Below, piece by piece: positions 36,392-45,760 of a stretch of DNA of 64,000 nt. Under the pieces are notes generated by a model. The model did not search any database. It was not told the origin of the DNA and saw only the letters and a program-made list of their open reading frames with translations. The stretch comes from Phycisphaeraceae bacterium (GTDB lineage: Bacteria > Planctomycetota > Phycisphaerae > Phycisphaerales > UBA1924): positions 372,001 to 436,000 of the forward strand of contig JAHBWW010000003.1 of the NCBI GenBank assembly GCA_019636795.1. The letters are read 5' to 3'. The position numbers and the translations under genes are program-made. Every line of letters starts with the position of its first letter. The stretch's first letter is position 1.

Positions 36392-37564
36392 TCAGTCTGC
36401 CAGCAGTTGATCGAGCAGCTCGGGCACACCTTTGCCATGCGTAGCAATCGTCTCGCAGATCGGTCGCGCGCCCGCGATGTCGCGCAGATCGCGTATCAGT
36501 TCGTTCTCGCCCGGATGGTCGGCCTTGTTGCAGACGAAGATGTCGGCGATTTCAAGAATGCCGGCCTTGTCCATCTGCACCGCGTCGCCCATGCCGGGCG
36601 TCAGGACGACGGCTGTGCGATCAACATGCTCGCGGACGCGGACCTCGTTCTGACCTGCGCCGACAGTCTCGACAAAGAGCGTCTGGTAGGCGTCGGTGCC
36701 GCTGCCCTGAGCGCCGATGAGATCGATGATGTCGTTGAGCGCGCGATAATCTTCGCCGCTGATCGCAAGGCTGCGATAGAACACGCGCTCGCCGAGGTTG
36801 TTGAAGTCAACACGGAGACGATCGCCGAGGAGCGCGCCGTGCGTGATCGGGCTCTTTGGGTCGAAGGCGACAACGGCACAGCGGCCGAGCGAGGGGTCGG
36901 ACTCGGCGCGGCGGGTGTACTCGCCGACGAGTTGGGCCACGAGCGTGGACTTGCCCGCGCCGGGCGAACCCGTCACGCCGATGACGCGCTGCGGGCGCTT
37001 GCGCGGGGCGTCGCCGCTGGGTTTGCTGTCATGCGCGAGGCTGATGCGGCGGGCGAGTTGGGCCGTCGGGTGCGCGGACTTGCCTTCGCCGGAAAGTTCG
37101 GCCACGCGCGGGCGAACGGCTGAGCGCACCGCTTCGACGATGTCGAGCAGGCCCGTGCCGGTGGTGAAACACTTGGCGACGCCAGCCGCGTGGAGCGTCG
37201 GGATGTCTTCCTGCGGGAGGATGCCGCCCATATAAACGGGGATGTCGGGTCTGCCGACGGCGCGGAGCGATTCGACCAGACGCGGGCCGAGCGAGAGATG
37301 CGAGTTGGACATCATGCTCGCAGCGATCACATCGCAATCTTCATCGCGGGCGCTGATGGCCAGCGATTGCGGGGTTTGCCACAGCCCCGAGTAGATGACG
37401 TGAACACCAGAATCGCGCAGCGCACGAGCGATGACCTTCACGCCGCGATCGTGACCGTCCAGACCCATCTTGCCCAGCAGCACGCGCGGGCGGTGCGGGA
37501 GATCGGCGCAGCGGTCGAGCTTCTCGAACTGGCTGGTGGCGACGGTGCGTGAATGCGGCATCAT
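36392..37564 (-). CDS. Cobalamin-binding domain fused to MeaB/ArgK-type GTPase
   Basis: About 390 residues in two parts. Residues 25-155 form a methylmalonyl-CoA-mutase-type B12-binding domain: RVLLGKMGLDGHDRGVKVIA holds the DxHxxG motif whose His binds cobalt, and the GG of VYMGGILPQED follows. Residues 195-390 are a MeaB/ArgK G3E GTPase: Walker A GVTGSPGAGKSTLV, switch LFVETVGAGQNEV, base motif CNKAD. These GTPases load or repair cobalamin in acyl-CoA mutases; in IcmF the same two domains are joined to the mutase barrel. No mutase subunit lies in the window. ATG 37564 or 37561 follows a GAGGA. Confidence 0.92.
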   Translation of the reverse strand: MMPHSRTVATSQFEKLDRCADLPHRPRVLLGKMGLDGHDRGVKVIARALRDSGVHVIYSGLWQTPQSLAISARDEDCDVIAASMMSNSHLSLGPRLVESLRAVGRPDIPVYMGGILPQEDIPTLHAAGVAKCFTTGTGLLDIVEAVRSAVRPRVAELSGEGKSAHPTAQLARRISLAHDSKPSGDAPRKRPQRVIGVTGSPGAGKSTLVAQLVGEYTRRAESDPSLGRCAVVAFDPKSPITHGALLGDRLRVDFNNLGERVFYRSLAISGEDYRALNDIIDLIGAQGSGTDAYQTLFVETVGAGQNEVRVREHVDRTAVVLTPGMGDAVQMDKAGILEIADIFVCNKADHPGENELIRDLRDIAGARPICETIATHGKGVPELLDQLLAD

Positions 37565-37654
37565 GATCCTCGGAGAATAGTCTTGCGCAAGAACTGGATG
37601 GTAGAGCACCACCCGCTCAGACGCCGGTCTCCGGCCCGCAGGTTCCGCATGAAC

Positions 37655-38239
37655 TCAGGACTCAGACGAAGCCGGGACGGGGCTCGTGGCGAGCGGCGCG
37701 GACGGAGATACACCGAGTTCGGTCGCGATCTTGCCGATCATCTCGAGCGCCGAAGCATGGATCGATGCACGGCTCTTGCGCATCAGCGATCGCCAGACCC
37801 ACGGCAGAGGCACAGCCGTGAGCGGCAGGTACCAGAGATACGTGAAGGCATCGAACCCGCCGATCTGAAAGATTTCCCTCTGCGAGAAGGCAAAGTACCA
37901 GTCGAACCAGAGTTTGAGCAGGGAGTCGGTGAGTTCGACTCCCGGCCAGACCGTCAGAATGAGCGTCACCGCGAAAATCGCGGGCATCTTTCGGCGCCAG
38001 CGTGTGCGAAAACTGAGCGTGGTGCGGCCGCCCGCTTCGGTCGCGGCAGCGAGCAGATCGGCATCGAAAGGCGTGCCCCAGGCGTCGACGGCAAAGAGGC
38101 TGTCCGAACGCTCTGCGGTGAACCCGGCCAGCCGTCCCTTTCGCGCGGCGCGATCGAGCGCAGTGACGATTTCGTCAGGCGAGAGAGGGACTTCGAGCAG
38201 AGGCAGGTCCGTCATGTTCGAAGGCGAGCGGGTGCTCAT
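37655..38239 (-). CDS. Membrane protein of unknown function
   Basis: A 194-residue protein starting MSTRSPSNMTDLPL. An N-terminal cytosolic part (LSPDEIVTALDRAARKGRLAGF, then FAVDAWGTPFDADL) precedes two likely spans (MPAIFAVTLILTVWPGVELTDSLL and FDAFTYLWYLPLTAVPLPWVW) and a cytoplasmic tail. An AGGA lies about 7 bases before ATG 38239. The start shares a CATG with the divergent plus-strand gene. No family recognised. Confidence 0.65.
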   Translation of the reverse strand: MSTRSPSNMTDLPLLEVPLSPDEIVTALDRAARKGRLAGFTAERSDSLFAVDAWGTPFDADLLAAATEAGGRTTLSFRTRWRRKMPAIFAVTLILTVWPGVELTDSLLKLWFDWYFAFSQREIFQIGGFDAFTYLWYLPLTAVPLPWVWRSLMRKSRASIHASALEMIGKIATELGVSPSAPLATSPVPASSES

Positions 38240-38750
38240 GCAGAGATTCCTGTTCGAGTTATCGCCATTGTTCATCGGCACGATGTGTGCATCATCATTG
38301 TTCATGGCTTGTGGACACGTTTCCGGGCAGGTGACGTTGCGAATTGTCGGCGAGGAGCGTTGCGAAACCGCAACAGTGTTGCCTCCAGACAACGCCGGGG
38401 TTTCCCTCGCCCCGACCGATCCGCGATGGGTCTTTGCGGTGCGGGTTGCGGCAAGTCTGGAAGGCGGACGCGCGGGGGTCTTGACGCCGGCCAAACGCGA
38501 TCACCTGCTGCGTCTTGCGGATCTGTTCGGGCTTCGGCCGTTCGACGCGAGCCTGATTATCGCCATCGTGCAGGACAGCGTGCGGTGTGGTCGCAAGGCG
38601 CTGGGAGTCACGACGGCTGAGCGTCTGTCGCTGGTGCGTCCGGTGCATGCCGGTCGTGCGGATTCTCGAAGCGTGTGGATGACGCGCATCGGGCTGTGCC
38701 TGATGCTTGGCGCAGTCGGCGCGTTCATGCTTGCGCGACTGGTGCAATAA
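38238..38750 (+). CDS. Conserved hypothetical protein with C-terminal membrane anchor
   Basis: About 170 residues. The middle is strongly protein-like: WVFAVRVAASLEGGRAGVLTPA, then KRDHLLRLADLFGLRPFDASLIIAIVQD. I recall this pattern from other planctomycete hypothetical proteins. The C-terminus is a single span (IGLCLMLGAVGAFMLARLV). The start is doubtful: ATG 38238 shares its CATG with the divergent gene and gives a hydrophobic N-terminus, while ATG 38283 or 38304 would give a soluble one. No SD decides. Confidence 0.6.
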   Translation: MQRFLFELSPLFIGTMCASSLFMACGHVSGQVTLRIVGEERCETATVLPPDNAGVSLAPTDPRWVFAVRVAASLEGGRAGVLTPAKRDHLLRLADLFGLRPFDASLIIAIVQDSVRCGRKALGVTTAERLSLVRPVHAGRADSRSVWMTRIGLCLMLGAVGAFMLARLVQ

Positions 38751-38761
38751 GGGTGCTCGAC

Positions 38762-39286
38762 TCAGAGTCGATCCTTCACATTGCGCAGGACCGTTCGCTG
38801 CGTGAGGCCATCAACATCCACAACTTCGTCGGCCAGTTCGCGATACTTCGAATCGCGAGCCGCAAGCACGCGATCGACCTCTGCAATCACGTCGTCACCG
38901 GTGAGACTCGGTCGGTTGGTATTGTCGGCTTGAGCGAGTCGCTCTCGAAGCGTTTTGGCCGACGCACGGAGATAGATGACGAGGATCTTGTCATGTTTCT
39001 GGGCAGTCTCGATAAGATGGAACGCCCCGGGCGCTGTCGGTGTACCGCCGCCAAGCGCGATGACCTGTCCTGGTATCGCAAGCACACGCCGAAGAACCTG
39101 AGCCTCGGCATTGCGAAATCCGGATTCGCCGTGCTCCTTCCACGCCTCGGCGACACTCGGCGCGCCGAGGTGCCGAGCGGTGTGTTCGTCGAGATCGATG
39201 AAGGGCTTGCGAAGCAACGCAGCGAGTTCGCGGCCGATGGTGGTCTTGCCCGAGCCACGGAGTCCGATGAGCAGGATGTTGTTCAT
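38762..39286 (-). CDS. aroK: Shikimate kinase
   Basis: A 174-residue cytoplasmic kinase of the shikimate pathway. The P-loop is ILLIGLRGSGKTTIGRELAALL, the shikimate-binding part FIDLDEHTARHLGAPSVAEAWKEHGESGFRNAE, and VIALGGGTPTAPG completes the substrate site; the lid has the RPSLTG arginine. The frame runs on upstream, but ATG 39286 has AGGTG 7 bases before it and starts the enzyme proper. It is 34 bases downstream of the AsmA-like gene on the same strand, so it is the last gene of the efp-AsmA-aroK run. Confidence 0.95.
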   Translation of the reverse strand: MNNILLIGLRGSGKTTIGRELAALLRKPFIDLDEHTARHLGAPSVAEAWKEHGESGFRNAEAQVLRRVLAIPGQVIALGGGTPTAPGAFHLIETAQKHDKILVIYLRASAKTLRERLAQADNTNRPSLTGDDVIAEVDRVLAARDSKYRELADEVVDVDGLTQRTVLRNVKDRL

Positions 39287-39320
39287 GGCGGTGCACCTGT
39301 GAGCGAAACGCGCGCGACCC

Positions 39321-40910
39321 CTAGCCTCCGATCCCAAGCGGAGCAACGCTGACGGTCGGCGCATCGACTGTGCCGCGAAGGCGGTATGTGAGCAGGCGAT
39401 CTGTAATCTGGCCGAAGATATTGCCGACGCGCCCCAGTGCGCTCTGAAGCCGAGCCAGCGGTCCGGCATTGACCGTCATGTCGAGAGATCCATCGAAGGC
39501 AATGAGGCCTTGTGCTCGCGCAGCGATCAACTCGGTGATAACTTCGGATTGAGTGATATTGATACCTTCCGGGCGTAGTGTGAACTCAGCATCGGCGCGG
39601 TGTGTGAGTTTCTGGTCATCGGAAAGTTTGAGATTGCCGATCTGCGAGATCAACTGGAGCAAGCCGGGGAGCACAAGCAATCGTCCATCACGTACATGCA
39701 CGGAGCCTTCTCCTGCCAGAGAAGCAAGGGGATCATCGATCGCCGTCCGTACAACACCTGAACCGTGAAGCAAGCCTGCGAGTTTGGGGGGCTCGCCGCT
39801 GGGCGTTGCGATACGCAAAGCCTCTTGCAGTTGGAGATCGGTGAGGCTCCATGTCATGTGTGCCGTCCTCGGTTCGCCCACAAGCACGGTGTCCAACCGG
39901 ATCTGCCCGGAGCCACGGAGCAGGGTCATGACGCCGTCGGGCAAGTTGAGTCGTCCGCTCTGCATGTTGAATGAACTCGTGAACGAGTCGATCGGGAGAC
40001 GGTAGTCGCCGGAGGCTACGTTGAAGTCACGAAGGTTGAGCGTGCCGTCGAGCTGTGCGTTGAGCGGATCGAGCAGCGGAATCGAACCCTGGGTTGAAAT
40101 ATCAACGCGCCCTGTCGCGTCGAACTGAGTGATGACGCTCTGAATTTGCGGCGGGAGGGACTTTGCAGTCTGGGCATCGAGCTGGATCTGACCAGTACTC
40201 GATTGAAGTTCGACGACATAGTCGTTGATGTTGAACGCACCGTTGAGTTCGAGTTCGAGCCCGGGCAATCTGCCGACATTGAGCGCAAGGGTGTACCAGC
40301 CGGGCTGCTCACGCGCAGGAGTGATGTCGAGATCGGCTTCGAAGCCTTCGATGCGCATCGGAGAACCGGATCCGTCGTCATAAATCAGCGTGATCCCGCT
40401 CAATCGGATCATTTCGAGTACGAGCACTTCGCTCAGTTGCTGGCTCGGCTCGACCTGACGTGCCCCATCGCCCGCAGCGGGCCTGACCAGGGGCGAGAGG
40501 CCTTTGAAGCCGCCCGATTCAGAGTCGCGCATCAAGCGAACCGCTCCGCCTTTCACCTCGACTTCGGCGATGCGAATGGGCTTGCCGACACTCGGAACTT
40601 CGGCCAGCGTTATGACAAGGGAGTCAACCTCGAACACATCGATCGAGTCGGGACTGGTCAGTCGCACATTCGAGAGCGTCACGGTGCCTGGATAGCGATA
40701 GTCAACGGTCTGAAAACTGAGCGTCGGGACGAGATAGCCATTGATGATGCCGGTGATCTGTCGACCGAGGTAGTCGCGCAGTTCTGCCCCTCGACCGAGC
40801 CCGAGAGGACCGGTGCCACGCGGTGCAAACAGCACATACGCAATCACAGCAACCCCGAGCAATGCCAGCGCAACCGATGCGGCAATCATGGAGCGCGCTC
40901 GAAATGCCAT
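39321..40910 (-). CDS. AsmA-like envelope protein
   Basis: A 529-residue protein with one N-terminal membrane span (MIAASVALALLGVAVIAYVLF), followed by a long beta-rich periplasmic region. That region shows repeating strands of the AsmA/TamB type: VTLSNVRLTSPDSIDVFEVDSLVI, GVVRTAIDDPLASLAGEGSVHVRDG, RADAEFTLRPEGINI and LTYRLRGTVDAPTVSVAPLG. The C-terminal closing pattern is typical of the family. Such proteins are thought to bridge the periplasm for lipid traffic; here this is inference. It lies between efp and aroK. Confidence 0.78.
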   Translation of the reverse strand: MAFRARSMIAASVALALLGVAVIAYVLFAPRGTGPLGLGRGAELRDYLGRQITGIINGYLVPTLSFQTVDYRYPGTVTLSNVRLTSPDSIDVFEVDSLVITLAEVPSVGKPIRIAEVEVKGGAVRLMRDSESGGFKGLSPLVRPAAGDGARQVEPSQQLSEVLVLEMIRLSGITLIYDDGSGSPMRIEGFEADLDITPAREQPGWYTLALNVGRLPGLELELNGAFNINDYVVELQSSTGQIQLDAQTAKSLPPQIQSVITQFDATGRVDISTQGSIPLLDPLNAQLDGTLNLRDFNVASGDYRLPIDSFTSSFNMQSGRLNLPDGVMTLLRGSGQIRLDTVLVGEPRTAHMTWSLTDLQLQEALRIATPSGEPPKLAGLLHGSGVVRTAIDDPLASLAGEGSVHVRDGRLLVLPGLLQLISQIGNLKLSDDQKLTHRADAEFTLRPEGINITQSEVITELIAARAQGLIAFDGSLDMTVNAGPLARLQSALGRVGNIFGQITDRLLTYRLRGTVDAPTVSVAPLGIGG

Positions 40911-40927
40911 GGATTCCTCCGCCAGTT

Positions 40928-41494
40928 TTAGTCGTCCGACTTCACACGCGAGATGTACGAGCCATCTTCGGTCGAAACCTTGATCCGTTCGCCTGGTTCA
41001 ATGAATGGCGGAACGCGAGTCTTGAGACCCGTGTCGCAGGTTGCTTCCTTGAGTTGGTTCGTGACGGTCGCGCCCTTGATGCCGGGGGGCGTATCCACAA
41101 CAGTGACTTCAACTGATGCGGGCAGTTCCATCGTGATCGGCACGCCATCACGACAGAGCACCATGGCAGTGGAGTTTGGCACCATGAACAGCAACGAGTC
41201 GCCGAGGATGCTCTCGGGAATCGTAAGCTGGTCGAAGGATTCGGTGTCCATGAATGTGGCACCATCGTTGTCGCTGAAGAGATACTCCATCTCCCGGCGG
41301 TCAAGGATGACGCCCTCGACGTTGTCGGCGGATCCGAATCGCTTTTCGATGATGCCCGCGCCTGCGACGTCGCGCATCTTGGCCTGAATATACGCCGGGC
41401 CCTTGCCGGGCTTGACGTGGTCGGTCTTCACGACGACCAACAGGCGTCCGTCGACGCTGACAGCCATTCCGGGGCGAAGATCATTTGCCTTCAT
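40928..41494 (-). CDS. efp: Elongation factor P
   Basis: A 188-residue three-domain translation factor that relieves ribosome stalling at polyproline. The tip loop is DHVKPGKGPAYIQAKMRDV, with Lys31 at the modification position. FMDTESFDQLTIP and the C-terminal KEATCDTGLKTRVPPFIEPGERIKVST are family signatures. The tip Lys suggests the EpmA/B-type or an unmodified form rather than the Arg/rhamnose type; no epm genes are here. It is the first gene of the minus-strand run with the AsmA-like gene and aroK. Confidence 0.96.
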   Translation of the reverse strand: MKANDLRPGMAVSVDGRLLVVVKTDHVKPGKGPAYIQAKMRDVAGAGIIEKRFGSADNVEGVILDRREMEYLFSDNDGATFMDTESFDQLTIPESILGDSLLFMVPNSTAMVLCRDGVPITMELPASVEVTVVDTPPGIKGATVTNQLKEATCDTGLKTRVPPFIEPGERIKVSTEDGSYISRVKSDD

Positions 41495-41677
41495 TCCTGT
41501 TCAATCTCCAAAAGAGTGCGGTCCAGTAGACAGATCGTATGCCGACCACGTCGCCTGTTCGCAGCTTGTGAGCACGCTCGGTCAGTAGGATGCTGTTCAG
41601 TATGGATCGAGGACGCGGGAGGTTGACGGAGTATCCTCTATTCGACTGCTTGTGGCCTATTGAAGGAGGAATCGAAC

Positions 41678-42685
41678 ATGGATGGAACGATCGATCGCCG
41701 GACATTCCTTGGTGTACTCGGAGCAGCGGGGCTGGCTTTGCCTCTGGCATCGGCACGTGCATGGGGCAGTATTGCTGATTCGACGAACCACTTTGCATGG
41801 AACACGCTTGTCGAGGGGCGGGCCTGGTCGACTGGCGGCATGAGTTCAGGTGGGAACTGCCTGGTGCTTGCATCGGAGGGCGAGGCACTGCTGGTCGATT
41901 CCAAATTTGTGGGCACATCACCGGTCCTTCGGGCCGAAGCCGAGGCGCGAGCGGGGTGCATGATTTCGATGCTGGTCAACACGCACCATCACGGCGACCA
42001 CACCGGCGGCAATGTGGGATTCTCCGAAGCGGTGATTGTGTCGCACGCAGCTGCCTCGCACAGAGTGGCCAAGCAGATGCAGGCGTATGTGCAGCAGGCT
42101 GAGAACGCGGAGCAGACTCTTCGAGCGCTTGGCACAGGCGATGCGATTGAAAAGGGGGCTGCCCAGATTGGCGAATTGCGTGCGCGGATGGCCGAGAGAA
42201 ACGCAGCAGCATTTACCGCCACACGAACGCTCGATCGTTATCCATCGGTGATGAAGGTTGGATCGTTGCGCGTCGAACTGCGTCACTTCGGCCCGGGGCA
42301 TACCGACAACGATGTGGTGGTCTCGGTTCCTGAGTTGAACATCGTGCACACAGGCGACCTTGTCTTCAATGGCCTTCATCCGTTTTGCGACCAATCGGGC
42401 GGCGTGAGCATTCGAGGATGGATCGCTGCGCTTTTGCAGGTTGCAGAGTTCTGCGACGCTCGCACTATGGTTGTGCCTGGGCACGGCGCGATGACCGACC
42501 TTGCTGGCGTGGTGCGTCAGCGGGAGTATCTGGAGCAGCTGATCGAGCATGTTTCAGAGGAGATCGATCGCGGCGCGAGCCGAGATGAAGTCATGGCCAA
42601 GAGTTGGCCGTTCATGAACGGGCTCGAGTTCGAGCAGATTCGCCCGCGAGCCATTGGAGCCGCGTTTGATGAACTGAGCTTGTGA
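41678..42685 (+). CDS. Tat-exported metallo-beta-lactamase fold hydrolase
   Basis: A 335-residue MBL-fold protein with a twin-arginine signal (DRRTFLGVLGAAGLALPLASARA). The metal motif HxHxDH is in LVNTHHHGDHTGGN. Further ligands are FGPGHTDNDVVV (His) and ELNIVHTGDLVFNG (Asp), and the last His is in MVVPGHGAM. AAGGAGG lies just before ATG 41678. The family includes cyclases, glyoxalases and lactamases. The exported form with FNGLHPF resembles the subclass B3-like or quinoprotein-relay 'SoxH-like' members, but the substrate cannot be assigned. Confidence 0.88.
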   Translation: MDGTIDRRTFLGVLGAAGLALPLASARAWGSIADSTNHFAWNTLVEGRAWSTGGMSSGGNCLVLASEGEALLVDSKFVGTSPVLRAEAEARAGCMISMLVNTHHHGDHTGGNVGFSEAVIVSHAAASHRVAKQMQAYVQQAENAEQTLRALGTGDAIEKGAAQIGELRARMAERNAAAFTATRTLDRYPSVMKVGSLRVELRHFGPGHTDNDVVVSVPELNIVHTGDLVFNGLHPFCDQSGGVSIRGWIAALLQVAEFCDARTMVVPGHGAMTDLAGVVRQREYLEQLIEHVSEEIDRGASRDEVMAKSWPFMNGLEFEQIRPRAIGAAFDELSL

Positions 42686-42772
42686 TTATGGTCAATTCGT
42701 CGTGCGCACCGAACGAGAGTCCATTGTCGTGAGTCGTCCAATTGTCGGGCACAACCGCTCATTACCCGCCCA

Positions 42773-45760
42773 TCACTCGCCACGCGGCATGAAGATCGGC
42801 GAAGGCTGATTGATCTCGATGCGATCTGTTGCGAGATTCCATGACAGAGAGCGAGCATTGGTCACTGCGCCGGTTGTAAGATCGAGCATGCGGACTGGTT
42901 CACGCTCTGTGCCGGTGGCGAAGATCATCTGTCGAGCACGGTCGAAGTGAATCTGGTCCGCGATCACTTCGCGCCCTTCGAAGCGGGCATACGCGGTGCC
43001 CGACGCGAGCACAGCTGTGATGTCGAACTCTTCGCCTGCAGTCTGGGCAAAAGCGACCACGATGCTGCTCGCGGCCAGTTCGGATGATTGATCAGAATTC
43101 AGCGGCTTTTGAATCACCCTTGCGTCGCCGGTTAGGGTGGCCTGACCAATCGCACGATCGACGAGCAACTGATCCTGCCATGTCATGAGCGCGCGACCTC
43201 GCTCCCATCCTTCGAGCGCTCCGGTTCGCTGTTCACCATCCGGGCGATGGTCGAGCACCAGCAGCCGACCCTTGCGTGGCACAATCAGCTCGTTCCCGCC
43301 TCCCTTGACCAGCACTTCTGTACTGAGCAGATCGAGCAGTTCCACGAGCCTGCCTGCCTCGTCGTGTTTTCTGATCTCAGCGTGAGCGGCAAATCGTGTC
43401 GAGCCGAGCACGGTTGCGGTATCGAGCGATTCGCGACCATCGACCTTGCGCAGTTCGACGGTGATGTGCTCGCCTTCGGTGACGCGGCGCTCGCCGGTTG
43501 CAGCGATCGTCTGCTCGACGCGGCTGTCGCCGAAGGTTTCGATCCGGCCGGTGCCGCGGTCAAAGTGCAAAGCCTCGGTCCAGGCTGCTTCGGTGCGTTC
43601 ACCGTCGGCATCGCGCTCGAAGCGCCCTGCGCCGATGACGCGGCCCTTCTCACTGTGTTGTTCGAGTTCGATGCGCGGGCCCGCGATGATCGCGGTTTCG
43701 TAGTCGATGGTCGCCATATTGCCGTTTTCGCCCAGCAGCACTGCAACCGCGTCAAGCCCGTTTGCTTCGAGCCGGTCGGCGTGAGCCTCGATGGTGTCGC
43801 CGTCGCGGTAGACCACGCCCCGCTCGCCCACCACGTCGCCAACGACAACATCACCCTTCTCATCGACACTCAGATCGGCGGAAAACACATCGGCAAACAG
43901 ACTCCGCTGGCCCTGAGACAGAAGCACCGCGCCGCTGGCGAAGGCGCCGGTCGGCGACGTGATCCCATCGATCGTGGTCATGGGAACAACAAAGCGACGT
44001 GCGGCCAGCGAACTGTCAGTGCCATCCGACGCCGTGGCCTCGTACGCCTCAACCTGCGTCAAGACAGGATTGCCCGAGTCATCGACACCAAACTTTGCGA
44101 TCAGCATCTCGCCTGTAACGAATTGCTTGCCGTCGATCGCACGAGCCTCGCCTGCAATGTCGGCCTGCTCGATGCGCCCGGTCATGCGCCCGTCTTCGAC
44201 CGCGAATCGAAAGTCTGCCTGATCGATCCATCGGACCGCCTTTTCGTGACGATTGGGACCGGACGCCACATGGGCCGCGTCGAAAATCTGTCCCGGGCCT
44301 ACGACCGTTACTTCGCCTGAGCTCAGACGCGCAACAACCTTCGAGCCTTCGATCCAGCCTGCATTTTCATCGGCCAGTCTGACCGCGCCACCCGGGCCGA
44401 GCATCGTGAGTTCTTCACGGGTCATTGCGTAATCGATCGACACCGCGCGCCCCGTCGTCGTGACATCGTGATAGTGCACCATGCCGGTCGAAACGGCTGT
44501 GAAACGCAGCACCACGTCGTCGCTGCGCAGCGGGGTCGGATTCGGCTCGACGAGCGGCACCACACGCAGCATGCCGGTCCAGCGCAGGACCACCGGCTCC
44601 TGCTCGATCGGTGCGTCGGACGACTGGGAATCCTCGCCGGCAGGCGGCGATTGCTCATCGGTATGTTCTGCGGATTGGTCATCGAGCGGCTGCGGGTCAG
44701 GATCGAGCCCGTCCTGAAGCGCAAACATGCTCGCGAGCAGATGTGATGCGACATCGGCCGGGGCATGAGCAGTCGCCGACGAGCGCGTGCGATCGGGGAT
44801 CTTGTGATCGATGAGCCTGGCCCACGCTTCGAGCTTGTCGGCCGTGAGTCGCTTGGTGCCTTGCGAGAGTTCGACCGAATCGCTGAATGTTGCCAGATAG
44901 TGCGCGACATGCTGCTGCGGTTCGGAAGGTTCGCTTGCCTGATGTGCGACCGCAAGCAGACCGGGGCGCGACTGATGCGGCGCAGGTGCCTTGGAGGCAA
45001 TCACGCTGGCGCGATCTTTGCTGCCCGAAGCGCGGCCGATCGTCGGCGGGGCGGGATTTTGCTCCAATGGCTCGGCCTGAGCGCGAGGAGGAGGCGTGAA
45101 AACGAGCGATTCTCCCTTGGCCACTTCCAGCACATCAATGCGCTGCCGCTGCTCGTTGATCCGCGCGGTCAGGTAACTCCCTGCAAACGCAATGTCGCGT
45201 CCGGTGACGACGACGCGGCCGGGGGATTCGATGTGCGAGTAAGCAAGATTGAACCGGAGGACATCATCGAAGTTCGCAACCAGCAGCGGCTCGGCGTCCA
45301 GGGGGCCTTGGGCAAACACCGTGATCTTCGGCGTGCCGATGAGACTGCCCGATTCGGGCCCGGCCTTGCGGTCAGGCATGTAGAACCGCCCCTGCTGCGA
45401 CTCAATGAGGATCGTCTCGCCGCTGCGCAGGTACACCCATGCACGCACCTTTTCCAGATGGTACAGGTGCTGCTCCACGACGCCAGCGGTATCGACGGGC
45501 CTCAACTCTTCGGCTTCGAGTTTGGACGCGATGCGTGACAGATCTTCGCTGTCGGCGAACTGGAGCGACAGACCGCCGCCCGATTCGGTGCCTCGCAGGA
45601 TATCAATGATCGGCGGCACATCCAGATCATCATCGTCCAAAGCCTGCTCGTTGATTCCGGTCCAGAGCATCCACCCGAGGACTCCAATCGCGACGCCCCC
45701 GAGGACCATCGCCACGATCAATCCGACCCTGCTGGCTCCATCGCGGGCGTGGGTGTGCAT
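42773..45760 (-). CDS. Giant LptC/OstA (LptA)-like LPS transport protein
   Basis: A 995-residue protein with one N-terminal span (GLIVAMVLGGVAIGVLGWMLW) and a very long beta-rich periplasmic region. Repeated stretches resemble LptC/LptA jelly-roll strands, for example GRFYMPDRKAGPES, VRLADENAGWIEGSKVVARL, YRDGDTIEAHADRLEANG and GREVIADQIHFDRARQMIFA. It begins with ATG directly after the kdsC stop (TAGATG), so it is coupled to the Kdo genes. Ordinary LptC is about 190 and LptA about 185 residues; this one may combine both roles in a single bridge. Assignment rests on fold pattern and operon context. Confidence 0.72.
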   Translation of the reverse strand: MHTHARDGASRVGLIVAMVLGGVAIGVLGWMLWTGINEQALDDDDLDVPPIIDILRGTESGGGLSLQFADSEDLSRIASKLEAEELRPVDTAGVVEQHLYHLEKVRAWVYLRSGETILIESQQGRFYMPDRKAGPESGSLIGTPKITVFAQGPLDAEPLLVANFDDVLRFNLAYSHIESPGRVVVTGRDIAFAGSYLTARINEQRQRIDVLEVAKGESLVFTPPPRAQAEPLEQNPAPPTIGRASGSKDRASVIASKAPAPHQSRPGLLAVAHQASEPSEPQQHVAHYLATFSDSVELSQGTKRLTADKLEAWARLIDHKIPDRTRSSATAHAPADVASHLLASMFALQDGLDPDPQPLDDQSAEHTDEQSPPAGEDSQSSDAPIEQEPVVLRWTGMLRVVPLVEPNPTPLRSDDVVLRFTAVSTGMVHYHDVTTTGRAVSIDYAMTREELTMLGPGGAVRLADENAGWIEGSKVVARLSSGEVTVVGPGQIFDAAHVASGPNRHEKAVRWIDQADFRFAVEDGRMTGRIEQADIAGEARAIDGKQFVTGEMLIAKFGVDDSGNPVLTQVEAYEATASDGTDSSLAARRFVVPMTTIDGITSPTGAFASGAVLLSQGQRSLFADVFSADLSVDEKGDVVVGDVVGERGVVYRDGDTIEAHADRLEANGLDAVAVLLGENGNMATIDYETAIIAGPRIELEQHSEKGRVIGAGRFERDADGERTEAAWTEALHFDRGTGRIETFGDSRVEQTIAATGERRVTEGEHITVELRKVDGRESLDTATVLGSTRFAAHAEIRKHDEAGRLVELLDLLSTEVLVKGGGNELIVPRKGRLLVLDHRPDGEQRTGALEGWERGRALMTWQDQLLVDRAIGQATLTGDARVIQKPLNSDQSSELAASSIVVAFAQTAGEEFDITAVLASGTAYARFEGREVIADQIHFDRARQMIFATGTEREPVRMLDLTTGAVTNARSLSWNLATDRIEINQPSPIFMPRGE

